This document shows positions 17,441 through 25,594 of a stretch of DNA of 34,562 bases, in pieces. The DNA lies in contig CAMQVI010000016.1 of NCBI GenBank assembly GCA_947038195.1, positions 1-34,562 of the forward strand, in the 5' to 3' direction. How positions within the stretch are numbered: position 1 is the stretch's first letter; the number at the start of each line of letters is the position of its first letter. Below the pieces are notes generated by a model. That model was not told where the DNA came from and ran no database searches. It saw only the letters and a program-made list of their open reading frames with translations. Source of the DNA: an uncultured Brevinema sp. (GTDB lineage: Bacteria; Spirochaetota; Brevinematia; Brevinematales; Brevinemataceae). Position numbers and translations under genes: made by a program.

Positions 17441-18577
17441 TTACAGTAAACAAGCGTAAATCTCTTCGATTTCTTTAACACTAGCTGGGATAGGATTGGT
17501 AGTAAGACAAGTATCTTGAATAGCATGCTGTGCCATAATAGGAATAGCTTTTAGAAACTCTTTTTTATCAATATTAAGGTCAGCAATTGTAGCAGGAATA
17601 TTTAGCTCTCTACAAAGCATTTCCACCCCTGTAATTAAGGCTTGTGCTGCTTTTTTATCACTTTTATAATTGGTAAATTCTAATAACCTTGCTAGATGAG
17701 CATATTGAGCAGTAACTGGACCTTTATTATTAAAACGGAGAACATGAGGTAAGAGAACCGCATTCGAACGTCCGTGAGGGATCTTAAATTGCCCGCCTAG
17801 AGCATGAGCCATGGCGTGATTTAAACCCAAACCAGAATTATTAAATGCTATTCCTGCTATACAGGAAGCTTCTAACATTGCAAGACGAGCTTCAAGATTG
17901 TTTCCATCTTTATAACATGTTATAAGATGATGAAAAACTTGAATAGTAGCTTCTTCAGCATAGGGTTTTGTGAAAGGACTAGATAAGGTACATACATAAG
18001 ATTCTAAGACATGAGTCAGTACATCTATCCCAGTATCTGCCGTCACATGAGGAGGAACGGACATTGTATAGTAAGGGTCTAAAATCGCAATATCTGGAAT
18101 CATAGAGTCACTTTTAAGAGGAATTTTAAGTTTATTTTCCGTGTCCGTAATCACGGTATACGCTGTTACTTCAGAACCAGTCCCACTAGTCGTAGGTATG
18201 GCAATACAAAGAGGTTTAGAACGAGGATTTCCCATTTTTTTTAGAGTTTTCAAACTAAAATAAGAGATCGCTTTCGCTGCATCAATAACAGACCCCCCAC
18301 CCACTGCGATCATGGCATCTAACTCTACATCAATAAGAGTAGTTACCCCTTTACGAACGGTATTGAGGGAAGGATCAGGCTCTATATCATCAAAAATAAC
18401 GTATTCCACACCTTTTTGGGTGAGTTTTTCGCATAAAGAATCACAGATACCTAGCTTCATCATCACCTTATCGGTGAAAATGGCTACCCTCGATAGTTCT
18501 GAAAAATCAACAGAATCTAAAGCATTTTGTCCTGCAATAATTCTTGTGCGATTAGAAAATTCTGTCATAGATATCAT
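17441..18577 (-). CDS. pduQ: Iron-containing alcohol dehydrogenase PduQ (propanol dehydrogenase)
   Basis: Reduces propionaldehyde to 1-propanol with NADH inside the microcompartment, regenerating NAD+ for PduP. The protein has 378 residues. The NAD-binding motif is AVGGGSVIDAAKAIS. The iron-binding region shows TGIDVLTHVLESYV and GLNHAMAHALGGQFKIPHGRSNAVLLPH, with the Asp and three His ligands of family III alcohol dehydrogenases. It is the last gene of the operon, 3 bases after a shell protein gene. Its position supports PduQ over a general butanol or lactaldehyde dehydrogenase. Confidence 0.9.
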   Translation of the reverse strand: MISMTEFSNRTRIIAGQNALDSVDFSELSRVAIFTDKVMMKLGICDSLCEKLTQKGVEYVIFDDIEPDPSLNTVRKGVTTLIDVELDAMIAVGGGSVIDAAKAISYFSLKTLKKMGNPRSKPLCIAIPTTSGTGSEVTAYTVITDTENKLKIPLKSDSMIPDIAILDPYYTMSVPPHVTADTGIDVLTHVLESYVCTLSSPFTKPYAEEATIQVFHHLITCYKDGNNLEARLAMLEASCIAGIAFNNSGLGLNHAMAHALGGQFKIPHGRSNAVLLPHVLRFNNKGPVTAQYAHLARLLEFTNYKSDKKAAQALITGVEMLCRELNIPATIADLNIDKKEFLKAIPIMAQHAIQDTCLTTNPIPASVKEIEEIYACLL

Positions 18578-18580
18578 CCT

Positions 18581-18850
18581 TTATTTTTTTGGGAATAATT
18601 GGATTAATTCGTCATGAGGTCTAGGTATTACATGGCAAGCTACGAGCTCTCCCACACGTTGAACAGCAGCAGCTCCTGCATCTACAGCAGCTTTTACAGC
18701 TCCCACATCTCCCTCTACCAATACAGTAATAAGGGCACCTCCAGATACTTGTTTACCAATGAAGGTAACATTCGCCGCTTTAAGCATCGTATCCAGTGCT
18801 TCTACAGCACCTACATACCCTTTAGTTTCTATCATTCCTAGTGCTGACAT
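18581..18850 (-). CDS. BMC-H shell protein (PduA/PduJ-like, second copy)
   Basis: An 89-residue single BMC-domain protein that forms hexameric tiles of the shell facets. It has the typical core: ALGMIETKGYVGAVEALDTM, then [26 protein letters not shown] and VIPRPH. The pore-loop segment reads KQVSGGAL, unlike KIGSGL of the first-gene paralogue (32230-32514), so the central pore probably differs in size or charge. It lies between pduT and pduQ. Confidence 0.93.
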   Translation of the reverse strand: MSALGMIETKGYVGAVEALDTMLKAANVTFIGKQVSGGALITVLVEGDVGAVKAAVDAGAAAVQRVGELVACHVIPRPHDELIQLFPKK

Positions 18851-18878
18851 TGTAGTCTCCTAATAAGTATTTTTCAAT

Positions 18879-19424
18879 TTAAAATAATTTTGCATAAACT
18901 TCAGGATCAATTGCAGAAATAATACAAGATTCAAGTAACATACCTGTATCTGCAGATGCTTTAGTGGCCACGTTAATAGCGACATTAATTTCAGAAATTT
19001 CTCCTGTTAATACCACAAAACCCTTCCCTCCAATGGCAAACCCTAAACGAATCTCTATAATAGAAACATTAGCTGCTTTTACGGCAATATCTGCCCCAGC
19101 TATTGCATCTACCACGGCGTAATATTCTAAAACACCCACGGCTCTGCCTAATTTTGGTTCTGTATACCCTTCTAGACCTGCTAATACCTGTGGGTCAATA
19201 TTTGGTATCATAAGAGTCCCTACCACATAAGGAGCTCCTACTGTAGCACCCACTTGGACAGCTTCGTTAACAGAGGCTGTATCTCCCCCAATAATAATCA
19301 AATATTTTCCAGGGCAAATAGTTGTAGATCTTAATAAATGTACATTGGCTGTTTTTACCATAGAGTCTGCTGTTTCAATTCCTCTAGCGATACTTCTAAA
19401 TTCGATCATTGCTATAGCTTTCAT
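18879..19424 (-). CDS. pduT: PduT, tandem-BMC shell protein with Fe-S cluster cysteine
   Basis: A 181-residue protein of two BMC domains (about 1-92 and 93-181) that forms pseudohexameric trimers. Cys37 in STTICPGKYL matches the cysteine (Cys38 in Salmonella PduT) that in the trimer holds a [4Fe-4S] cluster at the pore. The known role is to carry electrons, or Fe-S clusters, across the shell together with PduS, whose gene is immediately upstream. The length and the sequence GFAIGGKGFVVLTGEISE fit PduT well. Confidence 0.95.
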   Translation of the reverse strand: MKAIAMIEFRSIARGIETADSMVKTANVHLLRSTTICPGKYLIIIGGDTASVNEAVQVGATVGAPYVVGTLMIPNIDPQVLAGLEGYTEPKLGRAVGVLEYYAVVDAIAGADIAVKAANVSIIEIRLGFAIGGKGFVVLTGEISEINVAINVATKASADTGMLLESCIISAIDPEVYAKLF

Positions 19425-19435
19425 AGTAACCCCTC

Positions 19436-20749
19436 TTATACTTTCTCTATTGTAATAGCGTGCTGATCAATATGAATAACCTTCCCAGAAATAGATGCAT
19501 GGATATTTGCCCCTAAAGCTTGGGGATCTACTTGAGCAATCAAATCCCCTAATTTTACCAAATCATTTAGAGAAACTATTGCAGATGATTCTTTCCCTAT
19601 ATGCTGTTTCAAAGGAATAATCACTTTTTTGCTTTCTATACATCTAAATTCTTGGGGTTCTTGATGTTTATATTTATGGACGTCTATCATATAAGAAAGA
19701 CGTGTTGTAGAAAGCTTTCTAAAGGGTCTATTTCTCACCACTCCTCTCAGTTCACCTTTTACAGATTTTTTCCCAGCAAGAGCACGTTTAACCATTTGAT
19801 TTACTCTACGAGGGGACAAGTGCATAGGGCAAACATAATCACAAACACCACACTCACAACATAGTAGGGATTCTTCAAATACAGGATCCGTTTCTATAGT
19901 ACCCATAGCAATATTCCTCATTACTCTGTGAGGATGTAAAGGGTGTCCAATTAAAAAGCGAGGGCATAATTCTGTACATTCTCTACATTGAATACATGCA
20001 GAGTTCGTTTGGTTTATCATATGTTCTAGTTTTATATTTTGTCTATGTTCTAAATAATGACCTTCTGGCAATACAATAATAGAATTAACTGTTTTAGTAA
20101 CAGGTAGCTTTGATAACTGTTCAAAGGAATAAATTTTCCCCATCATAGGTCCACCGAGAATAACAGAGAAACGACTTAGAGTCGCTTTAGCCTCTTTTAT
20201 GCACTCAAGAACAGAAATTCCTATTGGCACTTCTAAAATAAGGGGTGTCTCTACTTCACCGACAATAGATAATACTCTTGTCGTAAGATTGTTACCTTTG
20301 ATAGCATCAGCTATATCACAAATAGTGCTCACATTGGAAACAGTAACTCCTATATCTTTTGGAAGTTTTCCTATAGGCACTCTATCTCCAGTAGCTTCAT
20401 AAATAAGAACTTGTTCATCTCCTGCTGGGTAAAAACTATCCATAAGACATAAACTTATGGGGTGGGATCCTATGGCCTTATTGAGCGCTTCTATCTCTAT
20501 AAGATAAGCTTTTTTGAGCCCAATAACAATGTTCTTAGCCTCAATAATCTCAGCCATTTCAAGTAAAGTTTTTACTATATCATTAGCTCTTGTTCTCATA
20601 AGATATTTATCACAGTGAATTAAGGGTTCACATTCTGCCCCATTAACCACTAGCCATTCTGTTTTGACACCTAATTTTACATGGGTAGGGAAACCTGCAC
20701 CTCCTGCCCCAACAATACCAGATTGAGAAATAATTTCTAATAGTTCCAT
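19436..20749 (-). CDS. pduS: PduS, Fe-S flavoprotein cobalamin reductase (RnfC-like)
   Basis: PduS reduces cobalamin for adenosylation and is thought to pass electrons through PduT. The N-terminus ISQSGIVGAGGAGFPTHVKL is the RnfC/Nqo1-like flavin/NADH-binding signature. Two [4Fe-4S] motifs follow: CIQCRECTELCP and CCECGVCDYVCP. The C-terminal part ends in an RnfC-like sandwich domain (HASISGKVIHIDQHAITI). I chose ATG 20749 (437 residues), 6 bases after an AAGGAA site. The frame continues upstream to a TTG at 20773, but that falls in the 66-bp repeat array behind pduN and adds residues not seen in the family. pduT follows 11 bases after the stop. Confidence 0.93.
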   Translation of the reverse strand: MELLEIISQSGIVGAGGAGFPTHVKLGVKTEWLVVNGAECEPLIHCDKYLMRTRANDIVKTLLEMAEIIEAKNIVIGLKKAYLIEIEALNKAIGSHPISLCLMDSFYPAGDEQVLIYEATGDRVPIGKLPKDIGVTVSNVSTICDIADAIKGNNLTTRVLSIVGEVETPLILEVPIGISVLECIKEAKATLSRFSVILGGPMMGKIYSFEQLSKLPVTKTVNSIIVLPEGHYLEHRQNIKLEHMINQTNSACIQCRECTELCPRFLIGHPLHPHRVMRNIAMGTIETDPVFEESLLCCECGVCDYVCPMHLSPRRVNQMVKRALAGKKSVKGELRGVVRNRPFRKLSTTRLSYMIDVHKYKHQEPQEFRCIESKKVIIPLKQHIGKESSAIVSLNDLVKLGDLIAQVDPQALGANIHASISGKVIHIDQHAITIEKV

Positions 20750-20763
20750 AATCATTTCCTTAA

Positions 20764-20952
20764 ATTTATCCAAGCTCCACTCCGTCTACAATACCTACAA
20801 TAACTGTATCTATTGTGACAATGTTGCTAATTTATCCAAGCTCCACTCTGTCTACAATATCTACAATAATAGCATCTATTATGACTATGCTGTTAATTTA
20901 TCCAAGCTCCACTCCGTCTACAATACCTACAATAACAGCATCTATTGTGACA
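20764..20952 (-). repeat. 66-bp tandem triplication of the pduN 3' end
   Basis: Three copies with exact 66-base (22-codon) spacing begin at 20764, 20830 and 20896. The copy at 20896 is the true end of pduN, including its stop. The other two follow it downstream, in the same frame, each ending with the same VELG-stop. Copies 1 and 3 differ at only a couple of bases over about 50; copy 2 differs at a few more, mostly transitions. The array fills the gap between pduN and pduS. Confidence 0.95.
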
Positions 20953-21164
20953 TTAATATCTTTAGAAGCATGTCTTGCCATACTACCTTGTACCCAAATA
21001 ACAGTCTCACCGATACCAGCTCCTACAAGATCTCCCACGATAAAAGGATGTCCTTCAGAGTTATCTCTAACGTCTATAGGAGCAACAATCAATAGTTTCA
21101 TTCCATTCAAACTTTCTTCTTTTTTAGTAGCCCATACGTTGCCTATTACTTTTCCTATTTGCAT
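20898..21164 (-). CDS. pduN: PduN, BMC-P vertex pentamer protein (EutN/CcmL family)
   Basis: An 88-residue member of the family whose pentamers cap the vertices of the icosahedral shell. Motifs are MQIGKVIGNVWATKKEESL, LLIVAPIDV, IVGDLVGAGIGETVIWVQGS and the C-terminal AVIVGIVDGVEL. The start ATG at 21164 follows a GAGGGA site. The last 22 codons including the stop are repeated twice more downstream. Confidence 0.95.
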   Translation of the reverse strand: MQIGKVIGNVWATKKEESLNGMKLLIVAPIDVRDNSEGHPFIVGDLVGAGIGETVIWVQGSMARHASKDINVTIDAVIVGIVDGVELG

Positions 21165-21182
21165 ATTATCCCTCGTTTGATT

Positions 21183-21434
21183 TTATTTTGAAAGTTGGTA
21201 TTTAGTAAGAGCATCTTTAGCAAGGGGGGAAAGAATATCGTTCTCTCCTATTTCTAAAGTACATCCATTTTCAAAAGCCTCTATTACCATCTGTTCCGAA
21301 ATCAATCGTTTTTTACTTGATTTTTTTGTTACTGTTTTTGTTTTGGGTGTAGAGCTACTTATTTTGCGTGCCATAGGTTTATCTTCTTGAAGCACTTCCA
21401 CCAAGGTGTCACAAATAAATTCTGTTAATGTCAT
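21183..21434 (-). CDS. Small BMC-associated protein, PduM-like position, with SPLAKD-type motif
   Basis: An 83-residue protein that I cannot name with certainty. It sits between eutJ and pduN, where pduM is found in several pdu operons. The N-terminus (LTEFICDTLVEVLQED) is an amphipathic helix like the encapsulation peptides of BMC enzymes. A basic Ser/Thr/Lys linker follows (about 21-42). The last 40 residues, ISEQMVIEAFENG then LEIGENDILSPLAKDAL, resemble a short motif shared by EutT, EutQ and other BMC-associated proteins. It is probably a lumen adaptor or assembly factor. GGAGG lies 5 bases before ATG 21434. Confidence 0.7.
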   Translation of the reverse strand: MTLTEFICDTLVEVLQEDKPMARKISSSTPKTKTVTKKSSKKRLISEQMVIEAFENGCTLEIGENDILSPLAKDALTKYQLSK

Positions 21435-21446
21435 AAGACCTCCAAT

Positions 21447-22274
21447 TTATCTAGGGGGACAAGCTAACGCAATACCTAAAGGTGTAACCAAAAAAGGGTT
21501 TTTAGGCTTTAAAGTTTTTATGCTTGTTTCATTCTCTATTATTTTTTCTATATTTTGTAAGCAAGCAGTGCCTCCACAGAGGATAATTTTATCAATATCA
21601 TAATTCACGATATTGGTATTAATTATACTCGCTACTTTTTGGACTACAGGGGTTACCAAGGAATAGATATTTTTATAATGCTCAGGATTTGTTTTCATAT
21701 CTTCCGCTTCGTCAATAGGTATCCTAAAGTGCCCTGCTACTACGTAGGTAAAATGAGTACCCCCTGTAGCTTCATCTGCCGTATAAATAACTTTTCCATC
21801 TTTAAAGATAGAAATACCCGTAGTACCCCCACCTATGTCAACGACAGCTCCATTCTCTATTTTTAACACTTGATTCGCAGCTGTAGGTTCATCTTCTATA
21901 GCGACGACTTCCATTCCAGCACCCTCTACCACGTATTGGTGGGTTTTGGTGTTACTACCATGAGTCCCAGGAGGAACAGCAATAGCAGCATGGGTTAATT
22001 CTATTCCTAATAATTCTTCAGCTTCTTCTTTTAATTCGGCAACAATTTGTCTTGCTGTGATAAAATCTACCACTAAGCCGTCTCTTACAATTTGGGTACG
22101 TCTTAAACGACAACACAAAGGCTTTCCTTCTACATCACATACCACTAAAACCGTATAAGCTGTTCCCAAATCTACTCCCACTTTTACAGGAGTGCCTTTT
22201 TTTAAAGGTATTACATTTTCTATACTATCTTCTGTTTCTTGGATTAATTTGTCCACATTATCAAATAAACCCAT
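21447..22274 (-). CDS. eutJ: EutJ-like actin/Hsp70-fold protein
   Basis: A 275-residue protein of the sugar kinase/Hsp70/actin superfamily found in ethanolamine and some propanediol BMC loci. Nucleotide-binding motifs are VGVDLGTAYTVLVV, AIAVPPGTHG, EDEPTAANQV, AVVDIGGGTTGISIF and IILCGGTACL. The proposed role is a chaperone or reactivation aid; the biochemistry is poorly known. pduL lies 2 bases upstream. Its presence gives the operon a Eut flavour, as in some Firmicute pdu operons. Confidence 0.9.
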   Translation of the reverse strand: MGLFDNVDKLIQETEDSIENVIPLKKGTPVKVGVDLGTAYTVLVVCDVEGKPLCCRLRRTQIVRDGLVVDFITARQIVAELKEEAEELLGIELTHAAIAVPPGTHGSNTKTHQYVVEGAGMEVVAIEDEPTAANQVLKIENGAVVDIGGGTTGISIFKDGKVIYTADEATGGTHFTYVVAGHFRIPIDEAEDMKTNPEHYKNIYSLVTPVVQKVASIINTNIVNYDIDKIILCGGTACLQNIEKIIENETSIKTLKPKNPFLVTPLGIALACPPR

Positions 22275-22276
22275 TA

Positions 22277-22909
22277 TTATCTTCCTTTTTTAAGGATAAG
22301 TACTCCAAAAGCCATATCATTACTGAGTCCAGCACTATTACCCTCGTCTACATCTACATGCATTTCTAGTACAAAATCATTATGTATGCGTAGTTCTACA
22401 TTTTCAAAGACAAGAGATCTATCACTCAATACCTTAACGTCTACAAGATCACCTTTTTTAAGGTTGAATTTTTTAGCTTCAGCTTCTGACATATGCACAT
22501 GTCTTTTTGCAATAATAACACCATTAGGAAAATCCATAGAAGCGTTATCCGTAAACACAGTAATACCTGGTGTGCCTTCTGTATCTCCTGATAGACGGAA
22601 AGGGGCATTTACTCCCAATTTCCGGGCATCTGCTGTTGATAATTCTACCTGCCAATAGTCACGACAAGGACCTAGAATAGCGATATTTTTCATTACTTTA
22701 TCACCATAACGAATATTCACTCTTTCTTTATATAAAAATTGTCCTGGTTGTGTCAATTCTTTGACGATAGTAAGGTCATGACCAAATAATATAGCCACTT
22801 GTTCTTTAGTAAGATGTACATGTCTTCCTGAAATACCTATAGGGAGCAATCCCTTTTCTATCAATCGATCTTGTAGCTTTTTTGCTATTTCTTTTACATT
22901 TGTATCCAT
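22277..22909 (-). CDS. pduL: Phosphate propanoyltransferase PduL
   Basis: Converts propionyl-CoA and phosphate to propionyl-phosphate and CoA in the lumen, recycling CoA for PduP. It has 210 residues. It carries the zinc-binding signatures GISGRHVHLTKEQ and AKRHVHMSEAEA, and later MHVDVDEGNSAGL. The first 18 residues (NVKEIAKKLQDRLIEKG) look like an amphipathic encapsulation helix, as in other BMC PduL proteins. No acetate/propionate kinase is in the window, so acyl-phosphate must be used by a kinase encoded elsewhere. Confidence 0.95.
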   Translation of the reverse strand: MDTNVKEIAKKLQDRLIEKGLLPIGISGRHVHLTKEQVAILFGHDLTIVKELTQPGQFLYKERVNIRYGDKVMKNIAILGPCRDYWQVELSTADARKLGVNAPFRLSGDTEGTPGITVFTDNASMDFPNGVIIAKRHVHMSEAEAKKFNLKKGDLVDVKVLSDRSLVFENVELRIHNDFVLEMHVDVDEGNSAGLSNDMAFGVLILKKGR

Positions 22910-22921
22910 TATTTGCCTCTA

Positions 22922-23698
22922 TCAATTATGTTTAGATAATTCTTGATACATTAAAATATGAAAAGCTGAACTTAAACGATTTAACGCTTTCACAATATCA
23001 CTTCTCACAAAAGAATTATCCTTTTTAAAGGTCGATACAGCCACTAACTCTATCTCTCTCGATTCTGCTCTCAAACGATTGAGTCTAAGAATGTGTTCGT
23101 CCATTTGATGATTTAATAAAACCATTTGTTTCAAACCAAAATATTTTTCTGGGTGATGAGATTTATCTCTTAATTCATCCATACTGAGTCCTAAAACTTT
23201 AATATCAGGAATTTCTTGGTTAAGGACTTCATAACCCAGTATCTTACGGGTATAGTCTAATAAATCTCCCAAAGAATCCACCAAGTCATCTCTACGGTCT
23301 TTATCACATTCTTTTTGGAATTCTAAAATTTGAGATTGCAGAGTATCTAGCCTACCTCTTAGCACAATACGAGGATCATCTTTGTAGACTAACTCGTTTT
23401 CAAAAAGATGAGTCATCGTTTCTGGTTTTTCATCCATCACTTCGCCTGTATAATGATTTTTATAAGAACTGGGGGTTTCCCACTCTTCTTTATTATACGG
23501 TTTAGCAAATTTTATATTTTCATTATGGGAAGATTCATGTTCTTCGGGCACATCTTGTTCTAAAATAGTAATATGTCTTACCTGCACATAATCCCATGCA
23601 GAAGGAGTAAACTTAACCCCTTTGGGCACACAAAGAGGCTTATCATAATCATGATCAAGATAGTAAGTTTTAAGATAAGATTCTGTAATAAAAGCCAT
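22922..23698 (-). CDS. eutT: EutT-type ATP:cob(I)alamin adenosyltransferase lacking the Cys metal motif
   Basis: Makes adenosylcobalamin, the cofactor of the diol dehydratase. The 258-residue protein aligns with EutT by its N-terminal FITESYLKTYYL, the TPSAWDYV motif, the block PETMTHLFENELVYKDDPRI with RGRLD after it, and the C-terminal DIVKALNRLSSAFHILMY. Enterobacterial EutT has an H-x11-CC-xx-C metal site just before the THL block; here that part has no cysteine at all. This matches the metal-independent EutT class reported from Listeria and other Firmicutes. It replaces the PduO-type adenosyltransferase usually found in pdu operons. Confidence 0.9.
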   Translation of the reverse strand: MAFITESYLKTYYLDHDYDKPLCVPKGVKFTPSAWDYVQVRHITILEQDVPEEHESSHNENIKFAKPYNKEEWETPSSYKNHYTGEVMDEKPETMTHLFENELVYKDDPRIVLRGRLDTLQSQILEFQKECDKDRRDDLVDSLGDLLDYTRKILGYEVLNQEIPDIKVLGLSMDELRDKSHHPEKYFGLKQMVLLNHQMDEHILRLNRLRAESREIELVAVSTFKKDNSFVRSDIVKALNRLSSAFHILMYQELSKHN

Positions 23699-23728
23699 CT
23701 GTGTCTCCCTTTAATTATTATTTAATAA

Positions 23729-24154
23729 TTATTTTCTTTTTTTAGGAGGACTCTTAGGTGGGTCTTTTTTTTCCACGGGAGCTTCTGCTACAGGAACTTC
23801 TACAGTAGGCTCTTCCTTGAGAACTTCTGGTGTCGTTTCTTTTTTTGGTGCAACAATTTTTTTAGGGCTAGATGGCATTTTTTCAAAATTATTCAAAATA
23901 ACTTCTTCTACACCATCAGCAAGACGAGGAATGACATGGCTAGCACGCACTTCTCCGACTAAGGATGCGGCCATACAGCCAGCACTTACAGCAGCTTTCA
24001 CTGCCCCCACATCTCCTGTTACGGTAACGGTAATAATTCCTGATCTAACAAATTCAATCCCTTGAAAAGACACATTGGCAGCTTTAAGGGCTGCATCACT
24101 AGCTTCGACAGCTGCTACGAAACCGTAGGTTTCTATCATTCCTAATGCTTGCAT
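23729..24154 (-). CDS. BMC-H shell protein with Pro/Lys/Glu-rich C-terminal tail (PduK-like)
   Basis: A 141-residue protein with one BMC domain (about 1-90: [42 protein letters not shown]) and an extension of about 50 residues. The tail is low complexity (KKIVAPKKETTP, APVEKKDPPKSPPKKRK), ending in a basic cluster. Salmonella PduK also has a C-terminal extension, but that one is cysteine-bearing and this one has no Cys, so homology of the tail is not implied. The tail may bind lumen cargo, nucleic acid or the cytosolic face. It lies between pduP and eutT. Confidence 0.88.
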   Translation of the reverse strand: MQALGMIETYGFVAAVEASDAALKAANVSFQGIEFVRSGIITVTVTGDVGAVKAAVSAGCMAASLVGEVRASHVIPRLADGVEEVILNNFEKMPSSPKKIVAPKKETTPEVLKEEPTVEVPVAEAPVEKKDPPKSPPKKRK

Positions 24155-24191
24155 TATTATCTCCTTTTATCTATCATATTTATCTTTAAAA

Positions 24192-25577
24192 CTACCTTAT
24201 ATAAAAGCCATTTTTAAGAACACAACGACGAGTACGTACAAAGCTTCTGGCGGATGTTAGCCCTTCTCCCGTGGGCCCTGCAATGGTAAACGTTGTATAA
24301 CCCTCCCCACCAAAACCTATTCCAGAATAGGAAGGAGCATTTTTCACAAAAATAGTCGTTTGTATTCTGCGAGCAGCCTCCGTAAGTCTATCCACATTTT
24401 TAGAGTGCATCATAGCAGAGTGTCTGAGATTATTTTCTAAAACAACAGCATTCTCCAATGCCTCATCAAAGTCTTTACAACGAACAATAGGTAAAACAGG
24501 CATCATCAATTCTTCTACAGCAAATAAATGCTCTTTAGAAGTTTCTACAATAATAAGACGAGGATCATAACCACAAGATACTCCAGCTTGTTGTAGAATA
24601 TGTAAAGCATTTTTACCTACAAAATCTTTATGAGCAGCACCTTTTTCGTTAAGAATTGTTTTTTCTAGTTTTTTAAGATCTTCTGGATCCGTGACTTTGA
24701 AGATATTTTCTTTTTCAAGACAAAATAGTAAATAATCTGCAACTGCTTCTACCACTAAAACCACTTTTTCGGCAATACAAGGCATATTATTATCAAAAGA
24801 CGCTCCATTAAAGATATCCTTAGCTGCTTGCTCTATATCTGCTGTTTCGTCTACAATAACGGGAGGATTTCCTGCCCCTGCCCCTATCGTCTTTTTACCA
24901 CTGGATAACCCTTTTTTAACAATAGGGGTGCCTCCCGTGATACAAAGCATATTTATTTTAGGATGGCTCATCATTTCGTCCACTGATTCTAAAGTAGCTT
25001 TATCTACAGTAGTTACAAGATTGGGAGGAGCTCCAGCTTCGGATGCTAATCGATTGATAAGTTTAACAAGCCACACAGAAGTTTCAATAGCACTAGGGTG
25101 AGGACTGAAAACTACAGCATTTCCCCCAGCAAGCATTCCTAAAGAGTTACAAATAATTGTTTCTGTTGGGTTAGTAACAGGGGTAATAGACCCTATAACC
25201 CCGAAAGGAGACAACTCTACTAAAGTCAAACCATTATCACCCGTAAAGGCGCTAGTACTAAGATCTTCTACTCCAGGAGTTTTATCTAAAACTAGAGTAT
25301 TTTTATTGATTTTGTCTTCATAACGACCCATTTTAGATTCGTCAACACCTCGTTTAGCACATTCTTCAATATAAGGTCTCAATCCTGATCTTATACCTTC
25401 TACAATTTGCCGACGTTGCTCTAAAGCATAGTTTTTATAATTTTGTTGTGCTTTGTAGGCTTCTTCTACAGCTTCATTCATACTAGTAAATACCCCATTA
25501 GCACCTGTAGTAGGGTTGTTTAACATTATGTTAGAAACAATTTTTTTAACCATACTATTTAATTCTTTTTGCTCCAT
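24192..25577 (-). CDS. pduP: CoA-acylating propionaldehyde dehydrogenase PduP
   Basis: Oxidizes propionaldehyde with NAD+ and CoA to propionyl-CoA in the BMC lumen. It has 461 residues. The first 18 residues (MEQKELNSMVKKIVSNIM) form an amphipathic helix matching the PduP encapsulation peptide. The dehydrogenase domain contains ELSPFGVIGSITPVTNPTET, CITGGTPIVKKGL, GAGAGNPPVIVDETADIEQA and NNMPCIAEKVVL with the catalytic Cys. It has the shorter CoA-acylating form. The alternative, EutE, is close in sequence; context favours PduP. Confidence 0.94.
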   Translation of the reverse strand: MEQKELNSMVKKIVSNIMLNNPTTGANGVFTSMNEAVEEAYKAQQNYKNYALEQRRQIVEGIRSGLRPYIEECAKRGVDESKMGRYEDKINKNTLVLDKTPGVEDLSTSAFTGDNGLTLVELSPFGVIGSITPVTNPTETIICNSLGMLAGGNAVVFSPHPSAIETSVWLVKLINRLASEAGAPPNLVTTVDKATLESVDEMMSHPKINMLCITGGTPIVKKGLSSGKKTIGAGAGNPPVIVDETADIEQAAKDIFNGASFDNNMPCIAEKVVLVVEAVADYLLFCLEKENIFKVTDPEDLKKLEKTILNEKGAAHKDFVGKNALHILQQAGVSCGYDPRLIIVETSKEHLFAVEELMMPVLPIVRCKDFDEALENAVVLENNLRHSAMMHSKNVDRLTEAARRIQTTIFVKNAPSYSGIGFGGEGYTTFTIAGPTGEGLTSARSFVRTRRCVLKNGFYIR

Positions 25578-25594
25578 ACTTATACCCTTATGTT

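Noticed and set aside
20750-20773. Upstream TTG start of pduS at 20773
   Set aside because: It lies in the last copy of the pduN tail repeat; the ATG at 20749 has a well-placed AAGGAA site and matches the family N-terminus.
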